Of a stretch of 34,529 nucleotides of DNA, positions 23,985 to 32,027 are shown piece by piece; positions within the stretch are counted from its first letter, which is position 1; each line of letters starts with the position of its first letter. The DNA is from Roseburia hominis (lineage in GTDB: Bacteria; Bacillota; Clostridia; Lachnospirales; Lachnospiraceae). Position numbers and translations under genes: made by a program. The stretch is from contig NZ_JADYUI010000026.1 of assembly GCF_021531695.1 (NCBI RefSeq), positions 1 through 34,529 of the forward strand, in the 5' to 3' direction. The notes under the pieces are model-generated. The model did no database searches. It was not told the origin of the DNA and saw only the letters and a list, made by a program, of their open reading frames with translations.

Positions 23985-24944
23985 ATGAATATTACAAAAA
24001 GAAAAGTAGCAATTGTAGGTTGCGGACTAGTGGGAAGTACGACAGCATTCAGTCTGACCACGCAGGGTGTGTGTGATGAAGTGATGCTTATTGATATTAA
24101 CAAAGAACGGGCATATGGTGAGATGCTGGATTTAAAGGATAGTATTGAGTATTTGAATCGTAATGTAAAGGTTTATACGGGAAGCTATGAAGAATGTGGT
24201 GATATGGATATTATCGTAATCACAGCCGGTGCACCGCCAAAGGAAGGACAGAGCAGACTCGATACGTTGGAATTATCCGCAAAGATTTGTAAGTCCATTG
24301 TAGAGCCAATTATGAAAAGTGGATTTGATGGAATTTTTATTGTAATTTCAAATCCGGTTGACATCATTGCACATTATGTTTATAAATTATCAGGGCTTCC
24401 GAAGAATCAGGTTATCGGAACCGGAACAGCCATTGATTCTGCCAGACTTCAGGATTATATTGCCCAGCTGGTGAAGGTTGACCCACGAAGTGTGCATGCA
24501 TATTCAATGGGGGAGCACGGAGATTCCCAGATGGTTCCGTGGTCTACGGTCACGGTGGGAGGAAAACCATTTTATGATGTGATTGCGGATAATAAGGAAA
24601 TGGTAGGAGAAGTGGATTTAGATGATCTCGTACACAAAACATCACAAAAAGGATGGGAGATTTTAAAGCGTAAGGGAACCACCTATTATGGAATTGCAAC
24701 TGCCTGTGTAGGAGTGATTAAGGCAATTTTAAATGATGAGAACCGCATTATTCCTGTATCTACGTTATTAGAGGGAGAATATGGGGAAAGAGATGTCTAT
24801 GCAGGAGTTCCTGTTGTGTTAAATAGAAATGGCGCTTATGATGTATTGGAGATTCATATGACACCGGGTGAGTTGGCAAGATTTAAGGAATCGGTGGGAG
24901 TGATTCGTGAATATACAGAAAAACTGATGCAAAAGAATCTGTAA
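23985..24944 (+). CDS. L-lactate dehydrogenase family protein (2-hydroxyacid dehydrogenase)
   Basis: A 319-residue LDH/MDH-family enzyme. The NAD loop is VAIVGCGLVGSTTAF (8-22); Asp38 in LIDIN prefers NAD. Catalytic residues are present: Asp151 and Arg154 in IDSAR, His178 in GEHGDSQ, and the loop arginine Arg91. The residue that separates LDH (Gln) from MDH (Arg), number 102 in the dogfish scheme, is Pro85 here (GAPPKEGQSR), so pyruvate/lactate is likely but not certain. GGAGCGATTGTC precedes the start. It lies within a nucleoside salvage group. It has a 270-base leader with unusual hairpins. Confidence 0.85.
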   Translation: MNITKRKVAIVGCGLVGSTTAFSLTTQGVCDEVMLIDINKERAYGEMLDLKDSIEYLNRNVKVYTGSYEECGDMDIIVITAGAPPKEGQSRLDTLELSAKICKSIVEPIMKSGFDGIFIVISNPVDIIAHYVYKLSGLPKNQVIGTGTAIDSARLQDYIAQLVKVDPRSVHAYSMGEHGDSQMVPWSTVTVGGKPFYDVIADNKEMVGEVDLDDLVHKTSQKGWEILKRKGTTYYGIATACVGVIKAILNDENRIIPVSTLLEGEYGERDVYAGVPVVLNRNGAYDVLEIHMTPGELARFKESVGVIREYTEKLMQKNL

Positions 24945-25038
24945 AGATGATATCAGAAGTAAGATGACATCTGCAATGACAGACGGTCAGTGATAACGAT
25001 GTCCGGAGTGGAAGTAAGTTTTGAAGGGGGAAGAAACA

Positions 25039-25458
25039 ATGGATAAAAAGATAATAGAAGAGATGATTACACTTGCAATCAAACAGCTGGAGTTTTCCTA
25101 TACACCATATTCCAATTTTAAGGTGGGAGCGGTGCTTTTGACAACACAAGGAAAGTATTATACCGGGTGTAATATCGAAAATGCGGCGTATACGCCGACC
25201 AACTGTGCGGAGCGGACTGCCTTTTTTAAAGCGGTAAGCGATGGGGAAAGAGAATTTCAGGCAATTTGTATTGTGGGTGGAAAAGATGGAATTTTGACAG
25301 ATTATACAGCACCATGCGGTGTATGTCGTCAGGTTATGATGGAATTTTGCAATCCGGAAACATTCAAGATTATTTTGGCAATCAGTAAAGAAAAGTATCA
25401 AATCGTTACGTTAAAGGATATATTTCCTATGGGATTTGGACCGGCGAATCTGTCGTAG
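25039..25458 (+). CDS. cdd: Cytidine deaminase
   Basis: A 139-residue homotetrameric-type cytidine deaminase, converting cytidine or deoxycytidine to uridine and ammonia. Zinc ligands are Cys56, Cys93 and Cys96, and Glu58 is the proton shuttle (TNCAERTAFF and APCGVCRQ). YTPYSNFKVGA and GCNIENAAY are standard substrate-binding segments. ATG at 25039 with AGGGGGAAG ahead is preferred over an in-frame TTG at 25021. The product feeds uridine phosphorylase. Confidence 0.95.
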   Translation: MDKKIIEEMITLAIKQLEFSYTPYSNFKVGAVLLTTQGKYYTGCNIENAAYTPTNCAERTAFFKAVSDGEREFQAICIVGGKDGILTDYTAPCGVCRQVMMEFCNPETFKIILAISKEKYQIVTLKDIFPMGFGPANLS

Positions 25459-25470
25459 ATGGGAAAAAGA

Positions 25471-25519
25471 AAACAAGGGCGGAAAGCTTTTAAATAAGTT
25501 TTCAGTCCTTGTTTTTTTT
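25471..25519. terminator. Bidirectional intrinsic terminator
   Basis: Arms 25471-25489 and 25496-25514 form a nearly unbroken ~18-bp stem with one mismatch. Eight T follow on the plus strand, and an A-rich stretch (25462-25473) gives U on the minus strand. It separates cdd from the convergent small membrane-protein gene, whose stop codon lies in the T-run. Confidence 0.8.
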
Positions 25520-25670
25520 AAAATATAATTTTGGCTTTATTTTTTAATAATTTTGCACCATTGATGAGCAGAAGGATTCCGGCAGCGATTCCCCCGGCTA
25601 AAACACAGATTCCGATTACCAGAGAACAAGTTCCGGCAGAGCCCATTGTTTTGTATGTTTTTTCGTCCAT
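25518..25670 (-). CDS. Small single-span membrane protein, 50 residues
   Basis: A short gene on the minus strand: MDEKTYKTMGSAGTCSLVIG starts the product, followed by a Gly/Ala/Ile-rich hydrophobic helix (about 15-39) and a basic tail (KLLKNKAK), predicting one or one-and-a-half membrane passes with the tail inside. AAAGGAGG lies 12 bases before the ATG, a TTGTCA-N18-TATAAT promoter lies upstream, and a terminator begins at its stop. These complete signals argue it is real. I think similar ~50-residue proteins occur in other Lachnospiraceae (from memory). No function is assigned. Confidence 0.72.
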   Translation of the reverse strand: MDEKTYKTMGSAGTCSLVIGICVLAGGIAAGILLLINGAKLLKNKAKIIF

Positions 25671-25714
25671 GTGAGATAAACCTCCTTTATGCTGCTACGC
25701 TGTAAATATGATTT

Positions 25715-25744
25715 ATTATACAATAGATAAGAGGAACTTGACAA
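25715..25744 (-). promoter_or_regulatory. Promoter of the small membrane-protein gene
   Basis: On the minus strand TTGTCA (25744-25739), an 18-base gap and TATAAT (25720-25715), 45 bases before the start. The -35 box is at the centre of the palindrome at 25729-25753. Confidence 0.6.
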
Positions 25745-25753
25745 GTTCTTCTT
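25729..25753. promoter_or_regulatory. 25-bp near-perfect palindrome in a divergent promoter region
   Basis: The core GAACTTGACAAGTTC (25734-25748) is perfect; arms extend to 12 bp with one mismatch. It covers the -35 box of the minus-strand promoter and lies about 30 bp upstream of the deoB promoter, so a dimeric regulator could affect both. Confidence 0.5.
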
Positions 25754-25781
25754 TTATGGAATTATCTATCTATAAGAGCCA

Positions 25782-25810
25782 TTGTTTTTCCGTGTTGTTT
25801 CGGTTAAAAT
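25782..25810 (+). promoter_or_regulatory. deoB promoter
   Basis: TTGTTT (25782-25787), a 17-base gap and TAAAAT (25805-25810), about 48 bases before the start. Confidence 0.55.
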
Positions 25811-25858
25811 GATATCTGATGGGAGAGAAAAAGAGTAAAAGAAAAGAGGAATCTATAT

Positions 25859-27049
25859 ATGAATAAATATAAAAGAATTTTTGTGATTGTTCTTGATTCG
25901 CTTGGAATCGGAGCCATGCCGGATGCGGAAAGATTCGGAGATTGTGGTGTGGATACTTTCGGACATATTTTAGAAAAAATGGGGACTTTGGATATTCCGA
26001 ATTTAAGAAAGCTTGGTATACTAAATCTTCATCCGGCAGGAAAAATGAGCGGAGCAGAGAATCCAATCGGACGTTATATGCGCATTGGTGAGGCAAGCAA
26101 TGGCAAGGATACAATGACCGGACATTGGGAAATGATGGGGATTAAGACAACAAAGCCGTTTAAGACCTTTACGGAAAATGGATTTCCACCGGAACTCATT
26201 AAAGAATTAGAAAAAAGATGTGGGAAAAAGGTTATCGGAAATAAAAGTGCCAGTGGGACAGAAATTATTGAAGAACTCGGAGAAGAAGAAATAAAAACAG
26301 GGGCAATGATTGTTTATACTTCGGCAGATTCCGTGCTTCAGATTTGCGGAAATGAGGAGACTTTTGATTTGGCAAATCTGTATCGCTGTTGTGAAATTGC
26401 AAGAGAGATTACCATGAAAGAAGAGTGGAGAGTCGGACGCGTTATTGCAAGACCTTATGTGGGAAAAAAGAAAGGAGAGTTCAAAAGAACAAGCAACCGA
26501 CATGATTATGCATTAAAACCGACCGGTGCGACCGCACTGAATGCTTTAAAAGATGCAGGGGTTGATGTTATTGGTGTTGGAAAGATTAACGATATTTTCT
26601 GCGGAGAAGGTATTACAGAGACTTACCGCTCCAAGAGTTCCGTTCATGGGATGGAGCAGACAATTGAGATCTGTAAAAAGGATTTTAATGGACTTTGTTT
26701 TGTAAATCTGGTTGATTTTGATGCACTCTGGGGACATCGCAGGAATGCAGAGGGATATGGAAGAGAAATTGAGAAATTCGATAAAAATTTGGGTGTATTA
26801 TTGGAAGAATTAGGAAAAGAGGATTTGCTCATTTTAACAGCAGATCATGGAAATGATCCGACTTATACCGGTACAGACCATACCAGAGAATATGTGCCAT
26901 TTCTGGCATATTCAAAGAAAATGGAGCATGGTGGGAAAATCGATGATCAGGATACTTTTGCTGTAATTGGAGCTACTGTAGCGGAAAATTTCGGGGTAGA
27001 CATGCCGGAAAATACCATTGGGACATCTATTTTGAGGGAGTTATTGTGA
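25859..27049 (+). CDS. deoB: Phosphopentomutase
   Basis: A 396-residue alkaline-phosphatase-superfamily mutase that converts ribose-1-phosphate or deoxyribose-1-phosphate to the 5-phosphates. Metal ligands include Asp13 ([19 protein letters not shown]) and the TADHGND and TGTDHTRE motifs near residues 322-342. Thr85 in [13 protein letters not shown] matches the Thr phosphorylated in the Bacillus enzyme. AGAGGAA precedes the start. It completes the uridine salvage path begun by the phosphorylase at 22851. Its TGA shares one base with the ATG of the following EAL gene, so the two are coupled. Confidence 0.96.
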   Translation: MNKYKRIFVIVLDSLGIGAMPDAERFGDCGVDTFGHILEKMGTLDIPNLRKLGILNLHPAGKMSGAENPIGRYMRIGEASNGKDTMTGHWEMMGIKTTKPFKTFTENGFPPELIKELEKRCGKKVIGNKSASGTEIIEELGEEEIKTGAMIVYTSADSVLQICGNEETFDLANLYRCCEIAREITMKEEWRVGRVIARPYVGKKKGEFKRTSNRHDYALKPTGATALNALKDAGVDVIGVGKINDIFCGEGITETYRSKSSVHGMEQTIEICKKDFNGLCFVNLVDFDALWGHRRNAEGYGREIEKFDKNLGVLLEELGKEDLLILTADHGNDPTYTGTDHTREYVPFLAYSKKMEHGGKIDDQDTFAVIGATVAENFGVDMPENTIGTSILRELL

Positions 27050-28962
27050 TGAATATAAAAATGCAATGTTGCGGCATTATTCTATTAATGGTGGTTTTGT
27101 ACTTTTATGTATGCCGTAAAAAAATAAAGTTGATTACTGCACGGGCATTTATGCGGATATTTTGGATTACATTATTAAGTCTGAGCTTAGACATTTTATC
27201 TATTTTTTTACTAACACATCATGATATTTTTCCGGAAATTTTGATAGATATTGTTTGTAAGACTTATATTTCCACTTTGGTGTTAACCGCACTGGCTGCA
27301 TTTTTGTATATTTGTACGGATATTTATGGTGTAGACCGCCAATATCGGAGAAGGTACATGGTGGGTGTAACAATAGCGGCTGTGGGAATTGCACTGATTT
27401 TTGTGTTGCCGATTTATAAATCGTGGGAAACACCCGGGCAGATTTATACCTATGGACCGAGTGCCATAACTACTTATGTGTTCGTAATTGTTTTTTTGGC
27501 TTGGATTGTTACTTTATTGATTTTTCAAAAAAGAAAAATTGACAGCAGACGCTGGGATGCCATGTGCACCTGGATGGTTTGCTGGTTGGGAGCGGCAGGG
27601 ATACAGTTTCTTTTTAATGAGTTGCTTTTAGTCGGTTTTGCAAGCACAATAGGGATTATTATTATCTATTTGAAATTAGAAAATCCTGAGCTGAATATTG
27701 ATAAAAGTACGGGAATGTTTAATCAGGAGGGAATGCTTTTATATACGGATCAGCTTCACAGAAGCGGAAAAGAATTTGCAGTGATTGCGTTAGTTATGCC
27801 GGAGTCGTTATTTGCACATTCCGCAGTAGAGGAGCACAAGATTGTTCGTTTAGAAGTAGTTTCTTATTTACTGGATATTCAGGATGCGTATGCATTTAAG
27901 AATAAAGAAGATGAAGCGGTACTTATTTTTGAGGATAAGGAAAAAGCAGACAAGTATTGTGCGCTCTTAAAAAAGCGTTTTGAATCCGGTTGGGGTAAGG
28001 CAGGAAATACTTATATTAATCCGAAATGGATTTATATGCCGGAGGGAAGGATTGCTGCCACAAGTGAGGATGTTATGCATTTGATTGATTATGCGAGAAT
28101 AAACGGTATGAATGATATGAAAGAGGATACCGTTATCATCAGTTCCGGAATGAGGGATGCCATGTATGAAGAAAAAAATGTGGAAATTCTTATTATGGAA
28201 GCATTAGAGCATGACAGGATTGAAGTTTTCTATCAGCCGATTTATTCTACAAAAGAAAAGAGATTTACATCGGCAGAGGCGCTGGTTCGTATTCGTGACG
28301 GCGAGGGAAAGCTGGTGGCACCCGGTATTTTTATTGATGTTGCGGAAAGAAACGGCAGTATCGTAAAGCTGGGTCAGGTAGTGTTTGAAAAAGTATGCCG
28401 TTTTTTACAGGATAACAAACCGGAGCAATATGGATTAAAATATATAGAAGTTAATCTTTCTGTTGTGCAGGGGGCATATGAACATCTGGCAGAGAGCTAT
28501 ATGTACATTATGAAAAAATATCAGATACCGCCGGAATGGATTAATTTGGAAATCACAGAATCAGCATCTATTGAGACAAAAAAAGTGTTGTTGGATAATA
28601 TGAAAGCGCTGATAGATTATGGCGTTAAATTTTCGCTGGATGATTTTGGAACAGGGCAATCCAATTTGAATTATATTGTGGAAATGCCCGTAGACATTGT
28701 AAAGTTTGATCGCAGTATGACGGCTTCTTATTTTGAAAATGGAAAGGCAAAATATGTTATGGATGCGGCAATGCGTATGATACATGGGATGGAATTAAAG
28801 ATTGTATCTGAAGGCATCGAAACAGAGGAACAATTTGAAACCATGAAACAACTGGGGATCAGTTATATTCAGGGATATTATTTTTCAAGACCGTTGTCCG
28901 AGTTGGAGTTTATAAGTTTTATGAATCAAGAATGTGACTATTTCAAACAGGCATATACATAA
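27049..28962 (+). CDS. Membrane EAL-domain protein (cyclic-di-GMP phosphodiesterase) with degenerate GGDEF
   Basis: A 637-residue protein: six or seven N-terminal membrane helices (to about 210), a GGDEF-like domain whose active loop is lost (NKEDEA in place of GGDEF), and a C-terminal EAL domain (about 385-630). The EAL domain looks active: EALVR at 410, NLS, EITES, LDDFGTG with Asp531-Asp532, KFDRS, EGIE at 588 and QGYYFSRPL. It would hydrolyse cyclic-di-GMP in response to a membrane signal. ATG at 27049 with GAGGGAG 8 bases ahead is preferred over GTG at 27046. It overlaps the deoB stop by one base, an unexpected partner for a salvage enzyme. Confidence 0.9.
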   Translation: MNIKMQCCGIILLMVVLYFYVCRKKIKLITARAFMRIFWITLLSLSLDILSIFLLTHHDIFPEILIDIVCKTYISTLVLTALAAFLYICTDIYGVDRQYRRRYMVGVTIAAVGIALIFVLPIYKSWETPGQIYTYGPSAITTYVFVIVFLAWIVTLLIFQKRKIDSRRWDAMCTWMVCWLGAAGIQFLFNELLLVGFASTIGIIIIYLKLENPELNIDKSTGMFNQEGMLLYTDQLHRSGKEFAVIALVMPESLFAHSAVEEHKIVRLEVVSYLLDIQDAYAFKNKEDEAVLIFEDKEKADKYCALLKKRFESGWGKAGNTYINPKWIYMPEGRIAATSEDVMHLIDYARINGMNDMKEDTVIISSGMRDAMYEEKNVEILIMEALEHDRIEVFYQPIYSTKEKRFTSAEALVRIRDGEGKLVAPGIFIDVAERNGSIVKLGQVVFEKVCRFLQDNKPEQYGLKYIEVNLSVVQGAYEHLAESYMYIMKKYQIPPEWINLEITESASIETKKVLLDNMKALIDYGVKFSLDDFGTGQSNLNYIVEMPVDIVKFDRSMTASYFENGKAKYVMDAAMRMIHGMELKIVSEGIETEEQFETMKQLGISYIQGYYFSRPLSELEFISFMNQECDYFKQAYT

Positions 28963-28983
28963 GTGTAGGGGAGGCTAAGTAAA

Positions 28984-29475
28984 ATGAATGAGTTATGGGA
29001 TGCATATGATAATGCATTTAATAAAATAAGTGATGTAACTTTAGTCAGAGGCGAACCGCTTTCGGAGGGGATGTATCATTTAGTAGCTGAGGTAATAGTA
29101 AGACATATAGATGGAACGTATCTTCTTATGCAAAGAGATTTTGCGAAAACCTTTGGCGGAATGTGGGAATTATCAGCAGGAGGTTCTGCGTTGCAGGGAG
29201 AGTCATCATTAGATTGTGCAATCAGAGAGTTGATGGAGGAAACAGGAATCATAGCAACCGAAATGAAAGAAATCGGAAGAGTCGTACATGATGGTTATCA
29301 CACTCTTTTTGTTGAATATTTATGTATTACGGATTGCGAAAAAGATTCCATTAAGCTTCAAGAAGGAGAGACGGTCAATTTCAGATGGATAGATAAAAGC
29401 AGCTTGTTGGAAATGAGCGGAGAAGAATTCGTGTCGGAAAGAGCTATGAAGTTAATGAAAAAATTGGACATATAA
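28984..29475 (+). CDS. NUDIX hydrolase
   Basis: A 163-residue NUDIX protein. The box GX5EX7REUXEEXGU is intact (GSALQGE, then REL and EETG). It would hydrolyse a nucleoside diphosphate linked to another moiety; the substrate is unknown. The N-terminal WDAYDNAFNKI and TLVRGEPLSEGMYHLVAEV resemble the isopentenyl-diphosphate-isomerase-like branch of small NUDIX enzymes. TAGGGGAGG lies ahead of the ATG. It starts 21 bases after the EAL gene and is probably cotranscribed with it. Confidence 0.9.
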   Translation: MNELWDAYDNAFNKISDVTLVRGEPLSEGMYHLVAEVIVRHIDGTYLLMQRDFAKTFGGMWELSAGGSALQGESSLDCAIRELMEETGIIATEMKEIGRVVHDGYHTLFVEYLCITDCEKDSIKLQEGETVNFRWIDKSSLLEMSGEEFVSERAMKLMKKLDI

Positions 29476-29538
29476 ATAAGAAGTTTGTGAAGATGAAGAA
29501 CCAGAATACAAATTGGACAGGTAGGAAAGGAACAATAA

Positions 29539-30225
29539 ATGAAACGACTTTTTTTACTGGAAGATGATTTGAGTTTAATCAGCGGACTTTCCTTTGCCGT
29601 AAAAAAGCAGGGATATGAAATAGAGATTGCACGCACTACACTGGAAGCGGATGCTTTATGGGAAAATGGGAAATATGATATGGCTATTTTAGACGTATCA
29701 CTTCCCGATGGCTCCGGCTTTGATTTTTGCAGGAAGATACGTCAGACTTCCGGCGTACCAATCATGTTTCTTACTGCCGCCGACGAAGAAACAGATATTA
29801 TTATGGGACTTGATATTGGGGGCGACGATTATATGACAAAGCCTTTCAAGTTAGCCGTATTTTTATCAAGAGTTAATGCATTACTCCGCAGAAGTGAAAG
29901 CTTTCATACAGCAGTTACAGAATTGAACTCGAATGATATCTGTGTGCAACTTTTAAAAGGTGAGGTATATAAAGCGGGGAAACTGCTGAATCTGACAGCA
30001 AGCGAGTATAAGTTATTATGTCTGTTTATGGAAAATCCGGATCAGATACTTTCTTCAGAACAGATTTTAGGTAAATTATGGGATTGCAATGAAAGCTATA
30101 TCGATAATAATTCTCTTACAGTGTATATTCGCAGACTTCGTACAAAAATTGAGGATAATCCCGGAGAACCAAAACGGATTGTTACGGTTCGTGGTATGGG
30201 TTACAAATGGAATACGAGGGATTGA
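29539..30225 (+). CDS. OmpR-family response regulator
   Basis: A 228-residue response regulator. The receiver has acidic residues at 9-10, phospho-acceptor Asp52 (AILDVSLPDGSG) and Lys101 (MTKPF); the C-terminal winged helix shows LTASEYKLLCLFMENP and SLTVYIRRLRTKIED, ending with VRGMGYKW. AGGAAAGGA precedes the start. It overlaps the sensor kinase region and lies upstream of an ABC exporter, whose promoter has three 11-bp-spaced repeats that suit an OmpR-type dimer or oligomer. Confidence 0.93.
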   Translation: MKRLFLLEDDLSLISGLSFAVKKQGYEIEIARTTLEADALWENGKYDMAILDVSLPDGSGFDFCRKIRQTSGVPIMFLTAADEETDIIMGLDIGGDDYMTKPFKLAVFLSRVNALLRRSESFHTAVTELNSNDICVQLLKGEVYKAGKLLNLTASEYKLLCLFMENPDQILSSEQILGKLWDCNESYIDNNSLTVYIRRLRTKIEDNPGEPKRIVTVRGMGYKWNTRD

Positions 30226-30233
30226 GGTGTAGG

Positions 30234-31271
30234 ATGAAACTATTTGCAAACCGAAAAATCAAAGCGCTCTTTGTTGGTATTTTATTATGCATTTCAATCA
30301 CTACGTTAATTTCGGCGTTGTTAGTAGTATTAGAAGTCAGAAATGCAGCACTTCTTATCATGATTTTATATCTGTGTATGAGTATTGCTATATTGATACT
30401 CTGCTATATTTATTTTAAGGAACAGCATAAAATTATGGAACATGCCATATCACAGATTACAGAATATGTATCAGGAAACAGAGAGGTTACAATTGAATGT
30501 GATGATGAGGGCGAATTATATAGATTGTTTCATGAAGTAAATTCTTTAGTTGCGATCTTGAATGCACATGTTGAGAATGAGAAAAGTGCAAAGAAATTTT
30601 TGAAAAATACCATATCTGATATTTCACACCAGTTAAAGACACCACTTGCTGCGCTTAATATTTATAACGGTATTATACAAGAGGAATCAAAGGAACTTCC
30701 CACCATTCAAAACTTTAGCCGGCTTTCCGAGCAGGAGCTTGACCGGATAGAAGCGCTGGTACAGAATCTTTTGAAAATTACGAAGCTGGATGCGGGTATG
30801 ATTGCATTGGAAAAGTCTTTGGAGAATGTATCCGAGCTTGCAGAAGGTGTAAAAAACTATTTCTTGTTTCGTGCGGAGCAGGAAGAAAAGCAAATTTGTT
30901 TATCAGGCAATCAGGAAATCATGCTTTTATGTGATCGTAACTGGATCATTGAAGCAATCAGCAACCTTGTAAAAAACGCCCTCGATCATACAAAAAGGGG
31001 TGACTCTATCCATATTGAGTGGCGGACGTTTGCTTCTATTGTTCAAATTGTTGTAAAAGACAATGGCAGTGGCATATATCCGGAAGATTTGCATCATATT
31101 TTCAAACGTTTTTATCGCAGCCGTTTTTCGAAAGATACACAGGGAATCGGTCTTGGTTTGCCATTGACAAAAGCAATTGTGGAAGCACATAACGGGACAA
31201 TTGAAGTCGACAGTACATTAGGCAGTGGAACCTCTTTTACTATGAATTTTTTGATTCCTACAAAATTGTAG
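30234..31271 (+). CDS. Sensor histidine kinase, intramembrane-sensing type
   Basis: A 345-residue kinase. Two membrane helices (about 12-33 and 39-60) are joined by only about five residues, so there is almost no external sensor domain. A HAMP-like linker leads to the H-box ISDISHQLKTPLAAL with His132, then N-box ISNLVKNALDH, G1 DNGSGI and G2 GIGLGLPLTKA. Kinases of this shape often take their signal from a partner ABC transporter, which is encoded next. The ATG at 30234 is chosen over one at 30207 because protein-like sequence and a GAGGTG/TAGG site fit better. Confidence 0.88.
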   Translation: MKLFANRKIKALFVGILLCISITTLISALLVVLEVRNAALLIMILYLCMSIAILILCYIYFKEQHKIMEHAISQITEYVSGNREVTIECDDEGELYRLFHEVNSLVAILNAHVENEKSAKKFLKNTISDISHQLKTPLAALNIYNGIIQEESKELPTIQNFSRLSEQELDRIEALVQNLLKITKLDAGMIALEKSLENVSELAEGVKNYFLFRAEQEEKQICLSGNQEIMLLCDRNWIIEAISNLVKNALDHTKRGDSIHIEWRTFASIVQIVVKDNGSGIYPEDLHHIFKRFYRSRFSKDTQGIGLGLPLTKAIVEAHNGTIEVDSTLGSGTSFTMNFLIPTKL

Positions 31272-31310
31272 GCTGATTGTAATATTGATGTAGGATTTCT
31301 CTGTTATATT
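31267..31310 (+). promoter_or_regulatory. ABC exporter promoter with three 11-bp direct repeats
   Basis: TGTAGG (31267), TGTAAT (31278) and TGTAGG (31289) are spaced exactly 11 bp. TATATT (31305-31310) is a good -10, but no good -35 lies 17 bases ahead. This is the pattern of a promoter that needs an OmpR-type activator, presumably the product of 29539. The first repeat overlaps the kinase stop codon. Confidence 0.65.
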
Positions 31311-31343
31311 GGAGCTATCAAAACAGAAAGAGGTGTTTACACA

Positions 31344-32027
31344 ATGAACTTATTAGAAGTTAAAAATATCTGTAAAACTTACGGAAGCGGTGAAACTGCT
31401 GTGCATGCATTAAAAAAAGTCAGCTTTTCTGTCCCTAGAGGTGAGTATGTAGCAATCGTTGGAGAATCCGGTTCCGGTAAAAGTACGCTTCTTAATATGA
31501 TAGGTGCACTTGATACGCCTACATCCGGTAAGGTAATGATTGGTGGAAAAGATATTTTCTCCATGAGTGACCGTAAGCTTACTATTTTCAGACGCAGAAA
31601 TATAGGCTTTATTTTCCAGGCATTTAATCTTATCCCGGAACTGACCGTTGAGCAGAATATTATTTTTCCATTGCTGCTTGATTATCAGAAGCCTGACAGG
31701 AAATACCTGGAAGAATTGCTTTCGGTACTTAATTTGCAAAAACGGCGCAATCATTTACCGAGCCAGTTATCCGGCGGACAGCAGCAACGTGTGGCAATTG
31801 GACGAGCCCTTATTACGCGCCCGGCATTAATTCTTGCAGATGAACCGACGGGAAATCTTGATACACAAAACAGCAGTGAGGTAATTGCTCTGTTAAAGGA
31901 AGCGTCAAAGAAATATGAGCAGACCATTGTAATGATTACGCACAATAACAGCATTGCACAAGCTGCCGACAGAGTTTTGAATGTATCCGATGGTGTTCTG
32001 ACGGATTTGGGGAGGTGTCGTGAATGA
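31344..32027 (+). CDS. ABC exporter ATPase (MacB/LolD/BceA type)
   Basis: A 227-residue ATPase. Walker A GESGSGKS (about 39-46), Q-loop [16 protein letters not shown], signature [15 protein letters not shown], Walker [13 protein letters not shown] and switch MITHNNS are intact; the DEPTGNLD form is typical of the MacB/LolD/BceA group that works with FtsX-like permeases. AAAGAGG precedes the ATG. Its stop overlaps the permease start by 4 bases. Role: export, or sensing and removal, of peptides or lipid-linked compounds (inference). Confidence 0.94.
   Translation: MNLLEVKNICKTYGSGETAVHALKKVSFSVPRGEYVAIVGESGSGKSTLLNMIGALDTPTSGKVMIGGKDIFSMSDRKLTIFRRRNIGFIFQAFNLIPELTVEQNIIFPLLLDYQKPDRKYLEELLSVLNLQKRRNHLPSQLSGGQQQRVAIGRALITRPALILADEPTGNLDTQNSSEVIALLKEASKKYEQTIVMITHNNSIAQAADRVLNVSDGVLTDLGRCRE

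Noticed and set aside
23741-24103. 120-codon minus-strand frame across the structured spacer
   Set aside because: It runs through the hairpins and into the dehydrogenase gene, and has no promoter, ribosome site or recognisable domain.
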